DNA of 64,000 nucleotides from Enterobacteriaceae bacterium UBA5654 (lineage in GTDB: Bacteria; Pseudomonadota; Gammaproteobacteria; Enterobacterales; Enterobacteriaceae), in assembly GCA_002421005.1 (NCBI GenBank), contig DIJC01000022.1, forward strand, positions 8,561-72,560, given 5' to 3'. The notes under the pieces are model-generated. The model searched no databases. It was not told the DNA's origin and saw only the letters and a list, made by a program, of their open reading frames with translations. Below are positions 1-8,710 of the stretch, one piece after another. Position numbers and translations under genes: made by a program. Within the stretch, counting starts at the first letter, position 1; every line of letters starts with the position of its first letter.

Positions 1-654
1 TTACAGGCCGCCGCCCGTCAGGGGCTGAAGACCGCAGGCTATAAACCGGTGGCCTCCGGCAGCGAAATGACGGCGGACGGGCTGCGCAACAGTGACGCGC
101 TGGCCTTACAGCGTTACAGCACGCTGGCGCTACGCTATCCGCAGGTTAATCCGTTCACTTTCGCTGAGCCGACCTCGCCGCATATCGTCAGCGCCGATGA
201 AGGGCGTCCCATCACCGCCGGGGCGCTGTCAGCAGGCTTGCGGGCGCTGGAAGCGCAGGCGGAGTGGCTGCTGGTGGAAGGTGCCGGAGGCTGGTTTACG
301 CCGCTGTCGCCGACGCTGACCTTCGCCGACTGGGTGACGGCAGAACAACTGCCGGTGATCCTGGTCGTGGGCGTTAAGCTGGGCTGTATCAACCACGCGA
401 TGCTGACCGCGCTCGCCGTGCAGCAGGCGGGACTGACGCTGGCAGGCTGGATCGCCAACGACGTAACCCCGCCGGGTAAACGTCATCAGGAGTATCTCGC
501 CACCCTGCAACGCGTGTTGCCCGCGCCGCTGCTCGGCGAAATCCCCTGGCTTAAGACGACGCCAGAGGAGTGCGATCCCGGTCAGTATCTCGACCTCAGT
601 GCCCTGCACCCGGCGTCATCCACTGTGCCAGCAGGCGCTGGTCAAGTTGATTAA
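1..654 (+). CDS. bioD: dethiobiotin synthetase BioD, 5' truncated by window edge
   Basis: BioD closes the ureido ring of dethiobiotin from DAPA, CO2 and ATP in biotin synthesis (cytoplasm). The frame is open from base 1, so about 24 N-terminal residues, including the P-loop, lie outside the window. Visible family features are the YKPVASGSE segment right at the start, LVEGAGGW, and the VGVKLGCINHAMLT and NDVTPPGKRH blocks, all close to E. coli BioD as I recall it. After the usual end (GEIPW...QYLDLSAL) the frame continues for about 17 residues (ending AGAGQVD) that I do not recognise from E. coli. This tail overlaps the 3' end of the convergent ABC ATPase gene by 59 bp. It is normally the last gene of bioBFCD. 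Confidence 0.95.
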   Translation, partial: LQAAARQGLKTAGYKPVASGSEMTADGLRNSDALALQRYSTLALRYPQVNPFTFAEPTSPHIVSADEGRPITAGALSAGLRALEAQAEWLLVEGAGGWFTPLSPTLTFADWVTAEQLPVILVVGVKLGCINHAMLTALAVQQAGLTLAGWIANDVTPPGKRHQEYLATLQRVLPAPLLGEIPWLKTTPEECDPGQYLDLSALHPASSTVPAGAGQVD

Positions 655-1315
655 CCTGTCCCTGAGCGACGTTGCGCCCCTGATGCAGCAGCAGAAAGCG
701 GTCGGAAACCTGATGGATGAATGACAGATGCTGCTCTGCCAGCAGGATCGTCAGCCCCAGCTCGCGTTTCAGGCGCAGAATAAACTCGCCCAGCCGGAGT
801 AAAAATGCCTGCCCCACGCCGCGCGTCGGTTCGTCAAGGATCAGCAGGCGCGGGCGGGTCACCAGCGCGCGCGCCAGCGCCAGCTGATACTGGTTATCGT
901 CTGACAGGGTAGCCGCTTTGCTCTGACGCAGCGTGCGCAGTTCCGGGAACAGCTCGTAGATCTCCCCGTTTACCGCGCCGCCGTCCTGACGAGAGGCGCG
1001 GGCAATATGCAGGTTTTCCTCCACCGTCAACTGCGAAAAAATGCGCTTATCCTGCGGCACATGGCTGATCCCAAGCGCGGTGCGGTGCGGCACCGACACC
1101 GGCAGCAGATCGCAGGGCAGGGCATCCGCGTCCTGCCAGACGATACTGCCGCTCTCGATGGGCAAATACCCGGTAATACAGTTAATCAGGGTGGTTTTGC
1201 CCATCCCCGGCAGCCCAATGACGCTGGTACATTGCCCCGGCTGTAGATCGAGCGTGATATTCCACAGCGTATGCTGACTTCCGTAAAACTGATTTACAGC
1301 GCGTAGACTCAACAT
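596..1315 (-). CDS. orphan ABC transporter ATPase, UrtE/LivF-like, with degenerate signature motif
   Basis: A 239-aa ABC ATP-binding subunit resembling the UrtE/LivF branch (urea and branched amino acid importers). Walker A is GLPGMGKTT (34-42), the Q-loop is VPQDKRIF (about 87-94), Walker B is RLLILDEPT (156-164) and the switch His is in LLAEQH (H196). The signature normally read as LSGGQ is LSDDN (137-141), so both glycines are lost, while the following QLALARAL is normal. No permease, second ATPase or substrate-binding gene lies nearby, which is unusual because this family works as a five-subunit importer. It sits between bioD and uvrB, where E. coli K-12 has no gene. It may partner with a remote Urt/Liv system or be a diverging remnant. 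Fold assignment is secure, function is not. Confidence 0.8.
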   Translation of the reverse strand: MLSLRAVNQFYGSQHTLWNITLDLQPGQCTSVIGLPGMGKTTLINCITGYLPIESGSIVWQDADALPCDLLPVSVPHRTALGISHVPQDKRIFSQLTVEENLHIARASRQDGGAVNGEIYELFPELRTLRQSKAATLSDDNQYQLALARALVTRPRLLILDEPTRGVGQAFLLRLGEFILRLKRELGLTILLAEQHLSFIHQVSDRFLLLHQGRNVAQGQVNQLDQRLLAQWMTPGAGH

Positions 1316-1644
1316 CGGTTTCTCCTCAATTCAGCACGTGCAGTTCGACAATCCACTATTTCAACAGGTATGTTGCAAAAGGCTTGCCATTTCCGGCATG
1401 CGTGCGCAAAAAGAGGCTTATTTCGGAAACCGCCGAGGAAAAGGGGAAAAATATTAGCGAAGCGAAGCATCGCTATGCACTTTGTCGGTGCCAGCGCCCG
1501 ATAATAGGGGTGCATGTAGCCCGCGCTATCACCGCCGTCTTAAGATGATTAACGTCAAAAAATAGTGATAAATATTTTTTACAGGGGCCATTTTGCGGCG
1601 TCGGCGATTTTCGCCAGATAGCGGCGGCTAAGGGCTGGAGATAC

Positions 1645-1667
1645 TTATCCACTATTCCTGTGGATAA
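1645..1667. promoter_or_regulatory. inverted pair of DnaA boxes upstream of uvrB
   Basis: TTATCCACT at 1645-1653 and TGTGGATAA at 1659-1667 (a consensus TTATCCACA on the minus strand) face each other with 5 bp between. Involvement of DnaA upstream of uvrB is known in E. coli. Here the pair lies about 390 bp before the start codon, so a role in a distal uvrB promoter is plausible but inferred. Confidence 0.55.
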
Positions 1668-1957
1668 CCTTGTGTATGAGAGTGAGAAAACGTGTGGCAA
1701 ACGAGAGAATACGCGGCCTGCGCCTGAATTGACGGCAAACGCATCTTTTCTGATATATCATCTGATATCAACGGGTTATATAAAATCAATATCTGCAAGA
1801 AAAGTGTCATCTGCTGCCACAAAAGCGTCATGACGTTACTTGACAAAAGTTAAAAATTGAAATTTTCTGGGGATAACCCGTTCCGACTGGCATTTTCCTC
1901 ATCGGACGCTACGCTTTTGCTGTTGTTCCCGGGCGCAACGGAATCACTTTTACCGTT

Positions 1958-1977
1958 TACTGGTTTTTTGTCCAGTA
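1958..1977. promoter_or_regulatory. LexA (SOS) box of uvrB
   Basis: TACTGGTTTTTTGTCCAGTA fits CTG-N10-CAG with TA flanks on both sides, the SOS operator pattern. It lies 75 bp before the uvrB ATG, which matches the SOS control of uvrB known from E. coli. Confidence 0.9.
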
Positions 1978-2052
1978 TTAATTGTTGGCAAAATCGTCAA
2001 CCACAGGTAAAATTATCCTCCTGCTCGCTTCTTCCTTTCAGGTAGCCATTTA

Positions 2053-4074
2053 ATGAGTAAACCGTTCAAACTGAATTCCGCATTCCGTCCGTCTGGCGAT
2101 CAGCCGGAGGCGATTCGTCGTCTGAAAGAAGGTCTTGAGGATGGCCTGGCCCATCAGACGCTTCTTGGCGTAACGGGCTCAGGGAAGACGTTTACCGTGG
2201 CGAACGTGATCGCCGATCTCCAGCGCCCAACAATGGTGCTGGCACCGAACAAAACCCTGGCGGCGCAGTTATACGGCGAGATGAAAGAGTTCTTCCCGGA
2301 TAACGCGGTAGAGTATTTCGTCTCGTACTACGATTATTATCAGCCGGAAGCCTACGTCCCCAGTTCAGACACCTTTATTGAGAAAGACGCCTCGGTCAAC
2401 GAACACATCGAGCAAATGCGTCTGTCCGCCACCAAAGCGCTGCTGGAGCGGCGGGACGTGGTGGTGGTGGCGTCGGTCTCGGCGATTTACGGCCTTGGCG
2501 ACCCCGATCTCTATTTAAAAATGATGCTGCACCTGACCATCGGCATGATTATCAACCAGCGCGATATTCTGCGTCGGCTGGCAGAGTTGCAGTACGCCCG
2601 CAACGATCAGGCATTCCAGCGCGGCACCTTCCGCGTGCGCGGTGAAGTGATCGACATCTTCCCGGCGGAATCCGATGACATGGCGCTGCGCGTTGAGCTT
2701 TTTGACGAAGAGGTCGAGCGTCTGTCGCTTTTCGATCCGCTGACCGGGCATATTGAATCGACCATTCAGCGTTTCACCGTGTACCCGAAAACCCACTACG
2801 TTACCCCGCGCGAGCGCATTCTGCAGGCGATGGAAGACATCAAAGTGGAGCTGGCCGACCGGCGCAAGACGCTGATGGCCAATAACAAACTGCTGGAGGA
2901 GCAGCGGCTGACCCAGCGCACCCAGTTTGACCTCGAAATGATGAACGAGCTGGGCTACTGCTCCGGCATCGAAAACTATTCGCGCTATCTGTCCGGGCGC
3001 GGGCAGGGCGAAGCGCCGCCGACGCTGTTTGACTATTTGCCCGCTGACGGCCTGCTGGTGGTCGATGAATCGCACGTCACCATCCCGCAAATTGGCGGCA
3101 TGTATCGCGGCGACCGCGCGCGTAAAGAAACCCTCGTTGAGTACGGTTTCCGACTGCCGTCGGCGCTGGATAACCGCCCGATGAAATTTGAAGAATTCGA
3201 AGCGCTGGCTCCGCAAACCATTTACGTTTCCGCGACCCCCGGCAAGTACGAACTGGAGAAATCCGGTGATGAAGTGGTCGATCAGGTGGTCCGTCCGACC
3301 GGCCTGCTGGACCCGATTATCGAAGTGCGTCCGGTCGCCACCCAGGTGGACGATTTGCTGTCGGAAATCCGCAAGCGCGTCACCATCAACGAGCGCGTGC
3401 TGGTGACGACCCTGACCAAGCGGATGGCGGAAGATTTAACCGAATATCTGGAAGAGCACGGCGAGCGGGTGCGCTATCTGCACTCGGACATCGACACGGT
3501 GGAGCGTATGGAAATCATCCGCGACCTGCGCCTCGGTGAGTTTGACGTGCTGGTGGGTATCAACCTGCTGCGAGAAGGGCTGGATATGCCGGAAGTGTCG
3601 CTGGTCGCCATCCTTGATGCCGATAAAGAAGGCTTCCTGCGTTCAGAGCGCTCGCTGATCCAGACCATCGGCCGTGCCGCGCGTAACATTAACGGCAAGG
3701 CGATCCTTTACGGGGATAAAATCACCCCGTCGATGGAAAAAGCGATTAGCGAAACCGAGCGCCGCCGCGAGAAGCAGCATCAGTACAACCTCGAGCACGG
3801 TATTGTGCCGCAGGGTCTGAACAAGAAAGTGGTCGATATTCTGGCGCTGGGCGAAAACATCGCCAAAACGAAAGCCAAAGGTCGCGGCAAGTCACGTCAT
3901 CCGGTGCAGGATGACGCCAGCGAACTGACGCTGACGCCGAAAGCGTTGCAGCAGAAAATCCACGAGCTGGAAGGGAAAATGATGCAGCACGCGCAGAATC
4001 TGGAGTTTGAAGAAGCGGCCCAGGTGCGCGACCAGCTGCATCAACTGCGCGATCTGTTTATTGCCGCTTCCTGA
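2053..4074 (+). CDS. uvrB: UvrABC excinuclease subunit B
   Basis: UvrB is the damage-verifying helicase-like subunit of nucleotide excision repair. It is loaded by UvrA2 and then recruits UvrC for the dual incision. The 673-aa length equals that of E. coli UvrB. Visible: Walker A GVTGSGKT (39-46), the beta-hairpin segment YYDYYQPEAYVP (about 92-103) that clamps one DNA strand, helicase motif II DESHVT, motif VI QTIGRAARN, and a C-terminal UVR domain (about 630-670, HELEGKMMQHAQNLEFEEAA) that binds UvrC. Preceded by a LexA box and followed by an intrinsic terminator. Confidence 0.99.
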   Translation: MSKPFKLNSAFRPSGDQPEAIRRLKEGLEDGLAHQTLLGVTGSGKTFTVANVIADLQRPTMVLAPNKTLAAQLYGEMKEFFPDNAVEYFVSYYDYYQPEAYVPSSDTFIEKDASVNEHIEQMRLSATKALLERRDVVVVASVSAIYGLGDPDLYLKMMLHLTIGMIINQRDILRRLAELQYARNDQAFQRGTFRVRGEVIDIFPAESDDMALRVELFDEEVERLSLFDPLTGHIESTIQRFTVYPKTHYVTPRERILQAMEDIKVELADRRKTLMANNKLLEEQRLTQRTQFDLEMMNELGYCSGIENYSRYLSGRGQGEAPPTLFDYLPADGLLVVDESHVTIPQIGGMYRGDRARKETLVEYGFRLPSALDNRPMKFEEFEALAPQTIYVSATPGKYELEKSGDEVVDQVVRPTGLLDPIIEVRPVATQVDDLLSEIRKRVTINERVLVTTLTKRMAEDLTEYLEEHGERVRYLHSDIDTVERMEIIRDLRLGEFDVLVGINLLREGLDMPEVSLVAILDADKEGFLRSERSLIQTIGRAARNINGKAILYGDKITPSMEKAISETERRREKQHQYNLEHGIVPQGLNKKVVDILALGENIAKTKAKGRGKSRHPVQDDASELTLTPKALQQKIHELEGKMMQHAQNLEFEEAAQVRDQLHQLRDLFIAAS

Positions 4075-4093
4075 CGCCGCGTTAGTCAATACC

Positions 4094-4127
4094 AGGCCGG
4101 AATAGCGAAACGCTATCCGGCCTTTTT
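4094..4127 (+). terminator. uvrB terminator, overlapping the 3' end of basS
   Basis: A hairpin with arms AGGCCGG(a)ATAGCG and CGCTATCCGGCCT, loop AAA and one bulged A, followed by TTTTT on the plus strand. The stem contains the stop codon of the convergent basS gene (4113-4115), so the two genes share this segment. Confidence 0.8.
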
Positions 4128-5204
4128 AATGTCGCGCAGACCCCGGAATTTGACCCACGCGCGTGCGCCTGGCCCCGGCTGTCGGTTGTGCAAAAAGAAC
4201 TGCGCGTCGTGAAGCTGGGCGATACGGGTCACGATGCTCAGCCCCAGCCCGATACCGCCGTAACGGCTGTCCATGCGCACAAACGCTTTACTCAGCTCTC
4301 CGCCTTTCGACTCGTCGATCCCCGGCCCTTCATCTTCCACTATGAGCACCGGCTCCGGGCCTGGCTCAATACTCACGCTAATCACCGACCCCACCGGGCT
4401 GTAACGGTAAGCGTTTTCCACCAGATTGCGCAGCAGCACTCCCAGCAGCGTGGCATCACCGAGCACCGCAGCGTTATTCTCAGCGGGCAGCTGTAGCCGC
4501 TGTTGACGCTGCGCCAGCATACTTTCCAGTTCACCCTGCAACGGCAGCACCACGTCCGTATACAGCGCCACTTGCTGATAGCTGCCTGCGGAGAACGACT
4601 GCCCGACGCGGGCCAGTTGCAACAACTGGGCAATGCTGGTGGTCATCTGATCCAGACGTTGCAGCAGCGGCTCCACGTTGGCGGTGCCCGCGCGGCCAAT
4701 CAGCTCCAGATGCAGGCGCAAACCGGCAAGCGGGGTGCGCAGTTCGTGGGCCACGTCGGCGGTAAACAGCCGTTCGCGCTCGATGGTGACGTTCAGGCGG
4801 GAAACCAGTTGATTGATGGCGGAGGTCACGGCCTCCACTTCGCTGACCGAATCGCTGATGGCAATCGGCTGGAGATTATCCGGCGTGCGCGTATCCAGTT
4901 CGCGCTGAAGTTCTTCCAGCGGGCGGGTGATCTTTTTCACCGCGTGAAAGCAAATCAACAGCGCCATGCCGATAATCAGCAGGCTCGGCACCAGCAGGCT
5001 GGCGACCGCCTCGTGGATCTCATGCTCAACGTGCTTATGGTTATTGAGATTATGAACCGCGCTCTCGACCAGCAGTTCGATCTGTTCTTTGCTCTCATGC
5101 CAGAGCCAGAACACGCTGAAAACCTGACACACTACCAGCACCGCGCCAATGGTCAGCAGAAGCTGGCTGCGCATGGTGGATTTTCTGGGCCACAATCGCA
5201 TCAT
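4113..5204 (-). CDS. basS: sensor histidine kinase BasS/PmrB
   Basis: Inner-membrane sensor of the PmrAB (BasRS) system, which responds to Fe3+, Al3+ and mild acid and phosphorylates BasR to switch on lipid A modification. 363 aa: TM1 about 14-34, a short periplasmic loop carrying the ExxE metal-sensing pattern E-I-H-E (62-65, preceded by E60), TM2 about 68-88, HAMP, phosphoacceptor H153 in ADVAHELRTPLAG, and N and G boxes (RNLVENAYRY, VEDEGPGID, GGIGLGLSI). It matches E. coli BasS block by block as I recall it. The start overlaps the basR stop by 4 bp, so the two are translationally coupled. The stop lies inside the uvrB terminator stem. Confidence 0.96.
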   Translation of the reverse strand: MMRLWPRKSTMRSQLLLTIGAVLVVCQVFSVFWLWHESKEQIELLVESAVHNLNNHKHVEHEIHEAVASLLVPSLLIIGMALLICFHAVKKITRPLEELQRELDTRTPDNLQPIAISDSVSEVEAVTSAINQLVSRLNVTIERERLFTADVAHELRTPLAGLRLHLELIGRAGTANVEPLLQRLDQMTTSIAQLLQLARVGQSFSAGSYQQVALYTDVVLPLQGELESMLAQRQQRLQLPAENNAAVLGDATLLGVLLRNLVENAYRYSPVGSVISVSIEPGPEPVLIVEDEGPGIDESKGGELSKAFVRMDSRYGGIGLGLSIVTRIAQLHDAQFFLHNRQPGPGARAWVKFRGLRDIKKAG

Positions 5205-5869
5205 TGCTTATCCTGTTCCGGCATCATGTAGCCGAAACCGCGCACCGTGCGAATGCGCGTTTTACCGATCTTCTCGCGTAAATTATGGATGTGCACCTCC
5301 AGCGTATTGGTGGAAGGCTCGTTGTCCCAGTTATAAATATCGTTAAACAGGATCTCACGGTGCACCGGGCTTCCGGCCTTCAGCATTAGCCTGGAGAGAA
5401 GCGCATACTCTTTCGGTGTCAGATCCAGCAGTTGCCCGTCGAGCCATACCTGACGCCGCGTGACGTTAACCGTCAGATTTCCAAGCGTCAGTTCGCTGTC
5501 ACCCTGATTATGATGACGGCGCAGCAGGGCGCGAATGCGGGCGTTCAGTTCATCCAGGGCAAAGGGTTTGATCAGATAATCATCCGCGCCGGTGTCCAGC
5601 CCGGCGATGCGGTCGCCGACGGTATCGCGGGCGGTAAGGATCAGCACCGGCTGGGTAAATTTCTCCCGGCGCAGATTCGCCAGCAACTGTAAGCCGTCCT
5701 GATCGGGCAAGCCTAAATCCAGCACCACCAGACTGTAATGGGCGCTGGACAAACAGAGTTTTGCATCGCGGGCGGTTGCAACACCATCGCAAACATATCC
5801 CTCGTTTTGCATTGCGAGGAGCAGCCCCTGCAATAATAAAGCATCATCCTCGACAACTAATATTTTCAC
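5201..5869 (-). CDS. basR: response regulator BasR/PmrA
   Basis: OmpR-type activator of lipid A-modifying genes (eptA, arn operon). 222 aa: receiver domain 1-120 with acidic pocket VVEDD, phosphoacceptor D51 in VVLDLGLPDQDG, and K in DYLIKPFAL; winged-helix DNA-binding domain from about 125 with GSPVHREILFNDIYNWDNEP and the recognition segment NTLEVHIHNLREKIG. Near-identical blocks to E. coli BasR. It follows eptA directly (stop 5870/start 5869) and overlaps basS, forming the pmrCAB operon. Confidence 0.97.
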   Translation of the reverse strand: MKILVVEDDALLLQGLLLAMQNEGYVCDGVATARDAKLCLSSAHYSLVVLDLGLPDQDGLQLLANLRREKFTQPVLILTARDTVGDRIAGLDTGADDYLIKPFALDELNARIRALLRRHHNQGDSELTLGNLTVNVTRRQVWLDGQLLDLTPKEYALLSRLMLKAGSPVHREILFNDIYNWDNEPSTNTLEVHIHNLREKIGKTRIRTVRGFGYMMPEQDKQ

Positions 5870-7507
5870 TTAGTCAGCTCCTCTGCACGGCATTAAAATA
5901 TCCTCATTACGTTGATAAACCTGGGTATTCACGCCGGTGATCCCCAGCAGCGTGTGGAAAAGATTATCCTGCGAGTAGGGCAACGTTGCCGCATTTTTTT
6001 GCAGACAGGTTTTGTCGATGCCGTAGCGTTTCTGATAATCCTCTGACAGCCAGATCAGCATCGGAATGTGCGTCTGCTCTTGCGGGGCAATGGACCAGGG
6101 TAGCCCATGTAAATAGACACCGTTTTCCCCCAGCGATTCACCGTGATCGGATAAATAAACCAGACTGGTGGTGAATTTATCCTGCTTAGTTTGCAGCAGT
6201 TTTATCGCCTTATCGACAATATAATCGACGTACAGGATCGTATTGTCATAAGTATTGACCAGCTGCTGCTGGCTACAGCCTTGAATTTCGTTGGTATCGC
6301 AGGTCGGGGTAAATTGGCGGAACTGCGGCGGATAGCGGTGCCAGTAGGTCGGCCCGTGGCTGCCGATGGTATGCAGGACAATCACGCCGTCGCCCTGCAA
6401 ATGGTCAATGTCTTTTTCTAAATCGTCGAACAGCACCTCATCGTAGCACTCGCCGTCAATGCACTGGCCCGGCAGCTTGCGTTTGGTCATATCCTGGGTC
6501 GGCACCCGCGTACACGCGCCTTTGCAGCCGCCGTCGTTTTCGTTCCACAGCACCTTTATTCCGGCTCGCTGGAGCACATCCAGCAGCCCTTCCTGGTGAT
6601 GCGCCAGCTGCGCGTCATAATGCTGGCGCGGCATCCCGGAAAACATACAGGGAACCGAGACGGCGGTGGCGGTGCCGCAGGAGGTGGTCTGCGGATAGTA
6701 AATCACGCCATCCTGCTTCAGCCGGGGATTGGTTTCACGCGGATAATCGCCGAGGGAGAAATTCGCTGCCCGCGAGGTTTCGCCGACGATCACGATGGTC
6801 AGGTTTTTTCTTCCGCCCTGCATTTTGCGATCCTGCTGCGCGTCTTCACCGATTTTCACCAGCGGCAGGTTATCCAGCCGGTTGTGGATGTACCACGACC
6901 AGCTGGCGACAAGACTGTTCGACGGATTCAGCGATTTCACCAGCTGTTTATTATTGCGAAACAAAGAGGCGTAATCTTTGTAGAAAAGCAGCGCGACCAG
7001 CAGGATCGCCAGCATCGAGAGCGTCAGGGTGATGATACGCACCAGCGCCCCGCGCATCCGGGTGGTGGGATAGCGGATTTTCACCCACCAGGCAATGACC
7101 ACCATCAGCACGCCGGAAGTCAGCAGGGTGAGCACCAGCCGCGACGAGAGCAGGGCAAAACTCTCCGCCGGAGTGGTATCGAGGATGTTATCGATCATCC
7201 CCCGGTCGATCACAATCGAGAAGTTAACGATAAAATATTGTGCCGCCGCGCTGAGCAAGACAAAAAGGCTGACCGCCAGGCGATGCAGGCGCACAAATGA
7301 GGTTAGCGTCAGGATAATCAGCAGCGCACAAAAGAGCACAACCGGCATGGAGAGATACACCAGCGCCGAATGCAGGGAGTGCACCGGCAGCAGCCGGTAC
7401 GCCTGCTGCCAGAATGCGAGATTTAAAAACAGTGCGATATAGAGTGCAAAAAGGCTCAGATAAGTCAGCAGTCCGAGCGTCGGCCTGCGCAGAGTGAATG
7501 CCCGCAT
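5870..7507 (-). CDS. eptA: lipid A phosphoethanolamine transferase EptA/PmrC
   Basis: Inner-membrane enzyme that transfers phosphoethanolamine from phosphatidylethanolamine to lipid A, lowering the negative surface charge. 545 aa: five N-terminal TM helices (to about residue 175), then a periplasmic sulfatase-like domain with GETSRAANFS, the catalytic-Thr segment SCGTATAVSVPCMFS, NDGGCKGAC, HTIGSHGPTY and the metal-site SDHGESLGE. Several Cys pairs fit the disulfides of the family. First gene of eptA-basR-basS. In K-12 this operon lies near proP, so its place between uvrB and yvcK is a difference in gene order. Confidence 0.96.
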   Translation of the reverse strand: MRAFTLRRPTLGLLTYLSLFALYIALFLNLAFWQQAYRLLPVHSLHSALVYLSMPVVLFCALLIILTLTSFVRLHRLAVSLFVLLSAAAQYFIVNFSIVIDRGMIDNILDTTPAESFALLSSRLVLTLLTSGVLMVVIAWWVKIRYPTTRMRGALVRIITLTLSMLAILLVALLFYKDYASLFRNNKQLVKSLNPSNSLVASWSWYIHNRLDNLPLVKIGEDAQQDRKMQGGRKNLTIVIVGETSRAANFSLGDYPRETNPRLKQDGVIYYPQTTSCGTATAVSVPCMFSGMPRQHYDAQLAHHQEGLLDVLQRAGIKVLWNENDGGCKGACTRVPTQDMTKRKLPGQCIDGECYDEVLFDDLEKDIDHLQGDGVIVLHTIGSHGPTYWHRYPPQFRQFTPTCDTNEIQGCSQQQLVNTYDNTILYVDYIVDKAIKLLQTKQDKFTTSLVYLSDHGESLGENGVYLHGLPWSIAPQEQTHIPMLIWLSEDYQKRYGIDKTCLQKNAATLPYSQDNLFHTLLGITGVNTQVYQRNEDILMPCRGAD

Positions 7508-7590
7508 GATGCGATCCCAGCAGAAAAGAGAACGCCATCCTCGCAGGGAATAATTAAGACAACCTTAAGATTTCAGGCCGCAGGAAAATC

Positions 7591-8499
7591 TCAACCCAGC
7601 GCCTGCACCGCCTGCTCCAGCGCCTTGCGCAGCAGGCCACGGTCATGGAGATAGGGGATATCGCTGGCCTCCAGCGGCTGCTGGATCACCACCCGATCGT
7701 GAAGCCCGTGGGTGTCGGTTTCCGGCCCAATGACTACCGCATCGATCACCCGCTTACCGATATATTGCTCCATCAGGGTGAGTTTATCGATCACCTGTAG
7801 CTCCGCCGCCGGAAGGCTGACTTCGCGCCCCAGATTGCCGATGTAAATCATCGGCGCAGGCGTGCGTCGTAGCGCCTGGGTGATATCGGAAAGCAGCAGG
7901 ATCGGCAGCAGGCTGGTGTAAAAACTGCCGGGACCGATGAGGATCAAATCCGCTTCGCCAATTGCCTGCACCGCCTCGCGGGTGGCGGGCACCGCAGGCG
8001 AAAGCAGCAGTTCTGCAGGCGGTTGCCGAAGCTGATCGATATTCACTTCGCCATACACTTCATGACCGTCGTTATCCAGCGCCATGAGATCGACCGGCAC
8101 TTCCGACATCGGGATCAGCAGCGCATCGACCTTCAGCAGATTGCGAATAAGATTTATCGCTTCCAGCGGGCGCACGCTCAGATGGTCGAGGGCTTTTAAC
8201 ATCAGATTGCCGAGATTATGCCCGGAAAGTTCGCCATTGCCGCCGAAACGGTACTCAAACATCGCGGAGGCCACGCTGGGCTCAGTGATCAGTTGATTAA
8301 GACAGTTACGCATATCACCCCACGCAATGCCGCCCTCGGCGCGGCGAATGCGTCCGGTAGAACCGCCGTTATCGGTAGTGGTGACAATCCCGGTCAGCCG
8401 TGAGCCGAGCGATGACAGTGAAGACATCACGCGCCCCAGACCGTGTCCGCCGCCCAGCGCCACCACTCTGTCCAGATCCGCAAACGTGCGATTTCGCAT
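7591..8499 (-). CDS. yvcK: YvcK/YbhK family gluconeogenesis factor
   Basis: Cytoplasmic CofD-like Rossmann protein. In Bacillus the homologue is needed for growth on gluconeogenic carbon and for cell shape, and it binds UDP-GlcNAc. The E. coli role is unclear. 302 aa with N-terminal VVALGGGHGLGRVMSSL (nucleotide-sugar binding), TTDNGGSTGRIR, ISWGDMRNC-like segment (IAWGDMRNCLNQL) and LILIGPGSFYTSLLP, all typical of the family. Divergent from moaA, as in E. coli. Confidence 0.93.
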   Translation of the reverse strand: MRNRTFADLDRVVALGGGHGLGRVMSSLSSLGSRLTGIVTTTDNGGSTGRIRRAEGGIAWGDMRNCLNQLITEPSVASAMFEYRFGGNGELSGHNLGNLMLKALDHLSVRPLEAINLIRNLLKVDALLIPMSEVPVDLMALDNDGHEVYGEVNIDQLRQPPAELLLSPAVPATREAVQAIGEADLILIGPGSFYTSLLPILLLSDITQALRRTPAPMIYIGNLGREVSLPAAELQVIDKLTLMEQYIGKRVIDAVVIGPETDTHGLHDRVVIQQPLEASDIPYLHDRGLLRKALEQAVQALG

Positions 8500-8639
8500 A
8501 ACTTTCCCTTAATGATTTATCCAGCGCTACAGTAGCGTAACTGCGCCTGAAAGACGATGGGGCAGATGCGATGAACTGATGCATATCAATGCAAAAGCGT
8601 GAAATACCCGTATCCTGTAGTGAAATGACACGATCGTGA

Positions 8640-8663
8640 CGCTATATACAGAGTTATATAACG
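8640..8663. promoter_or_regulatory. ModE box upstream of moaA
   Basis: CGCTATATA (8640-8648) and TATATAACG (8655-8663) form the inverted repeat expected of the molybdate-responsive regulator ModE. E. coli moaA has such a site, where ModE-molybdate activates the moa operon. It lies upstream of the riboswitch leader. Confidence 0.75.
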
Positions 8664-8710
8664 TTATGCGTCTGGCGAAAACGCCGCTGACGCGCTACTA
8701 TCGGCATAAT

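Larger units (their letters stand above)
1316..2052. other. 737-bp intergenic region upstream of uvrB
   Basis: Long non-coding stretch between the divergent ABC ATPase gene and uvrB. The short ORFs in it have no recognisable product. It holds an inverted pair of DnaA-box-like 9-mers near 1645-1667 and a LexA box at 1958-1977, both listed separately. In E. coli the uvrB upstream region is also long, with several promoters and a DnaA site. The part from 1316 to about 1640 shows nothing I can name. Confidence 0.6.

Noticed and set aside
1645..1667. DnaA-box pair as part of a replication origin
   Set aside because: Only two boxes, no AT-rich 13-mers or GATC cluster, and chromosomal context of uvrB; a promoter role is more likely.
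1309..1846. Several short minus-strand frames (64-75 aa) between the ABC ATPase and uvrB
   Set aside because: No ribosome binding sites, no recognisable sequence, and they overlap the DnaA-box region.
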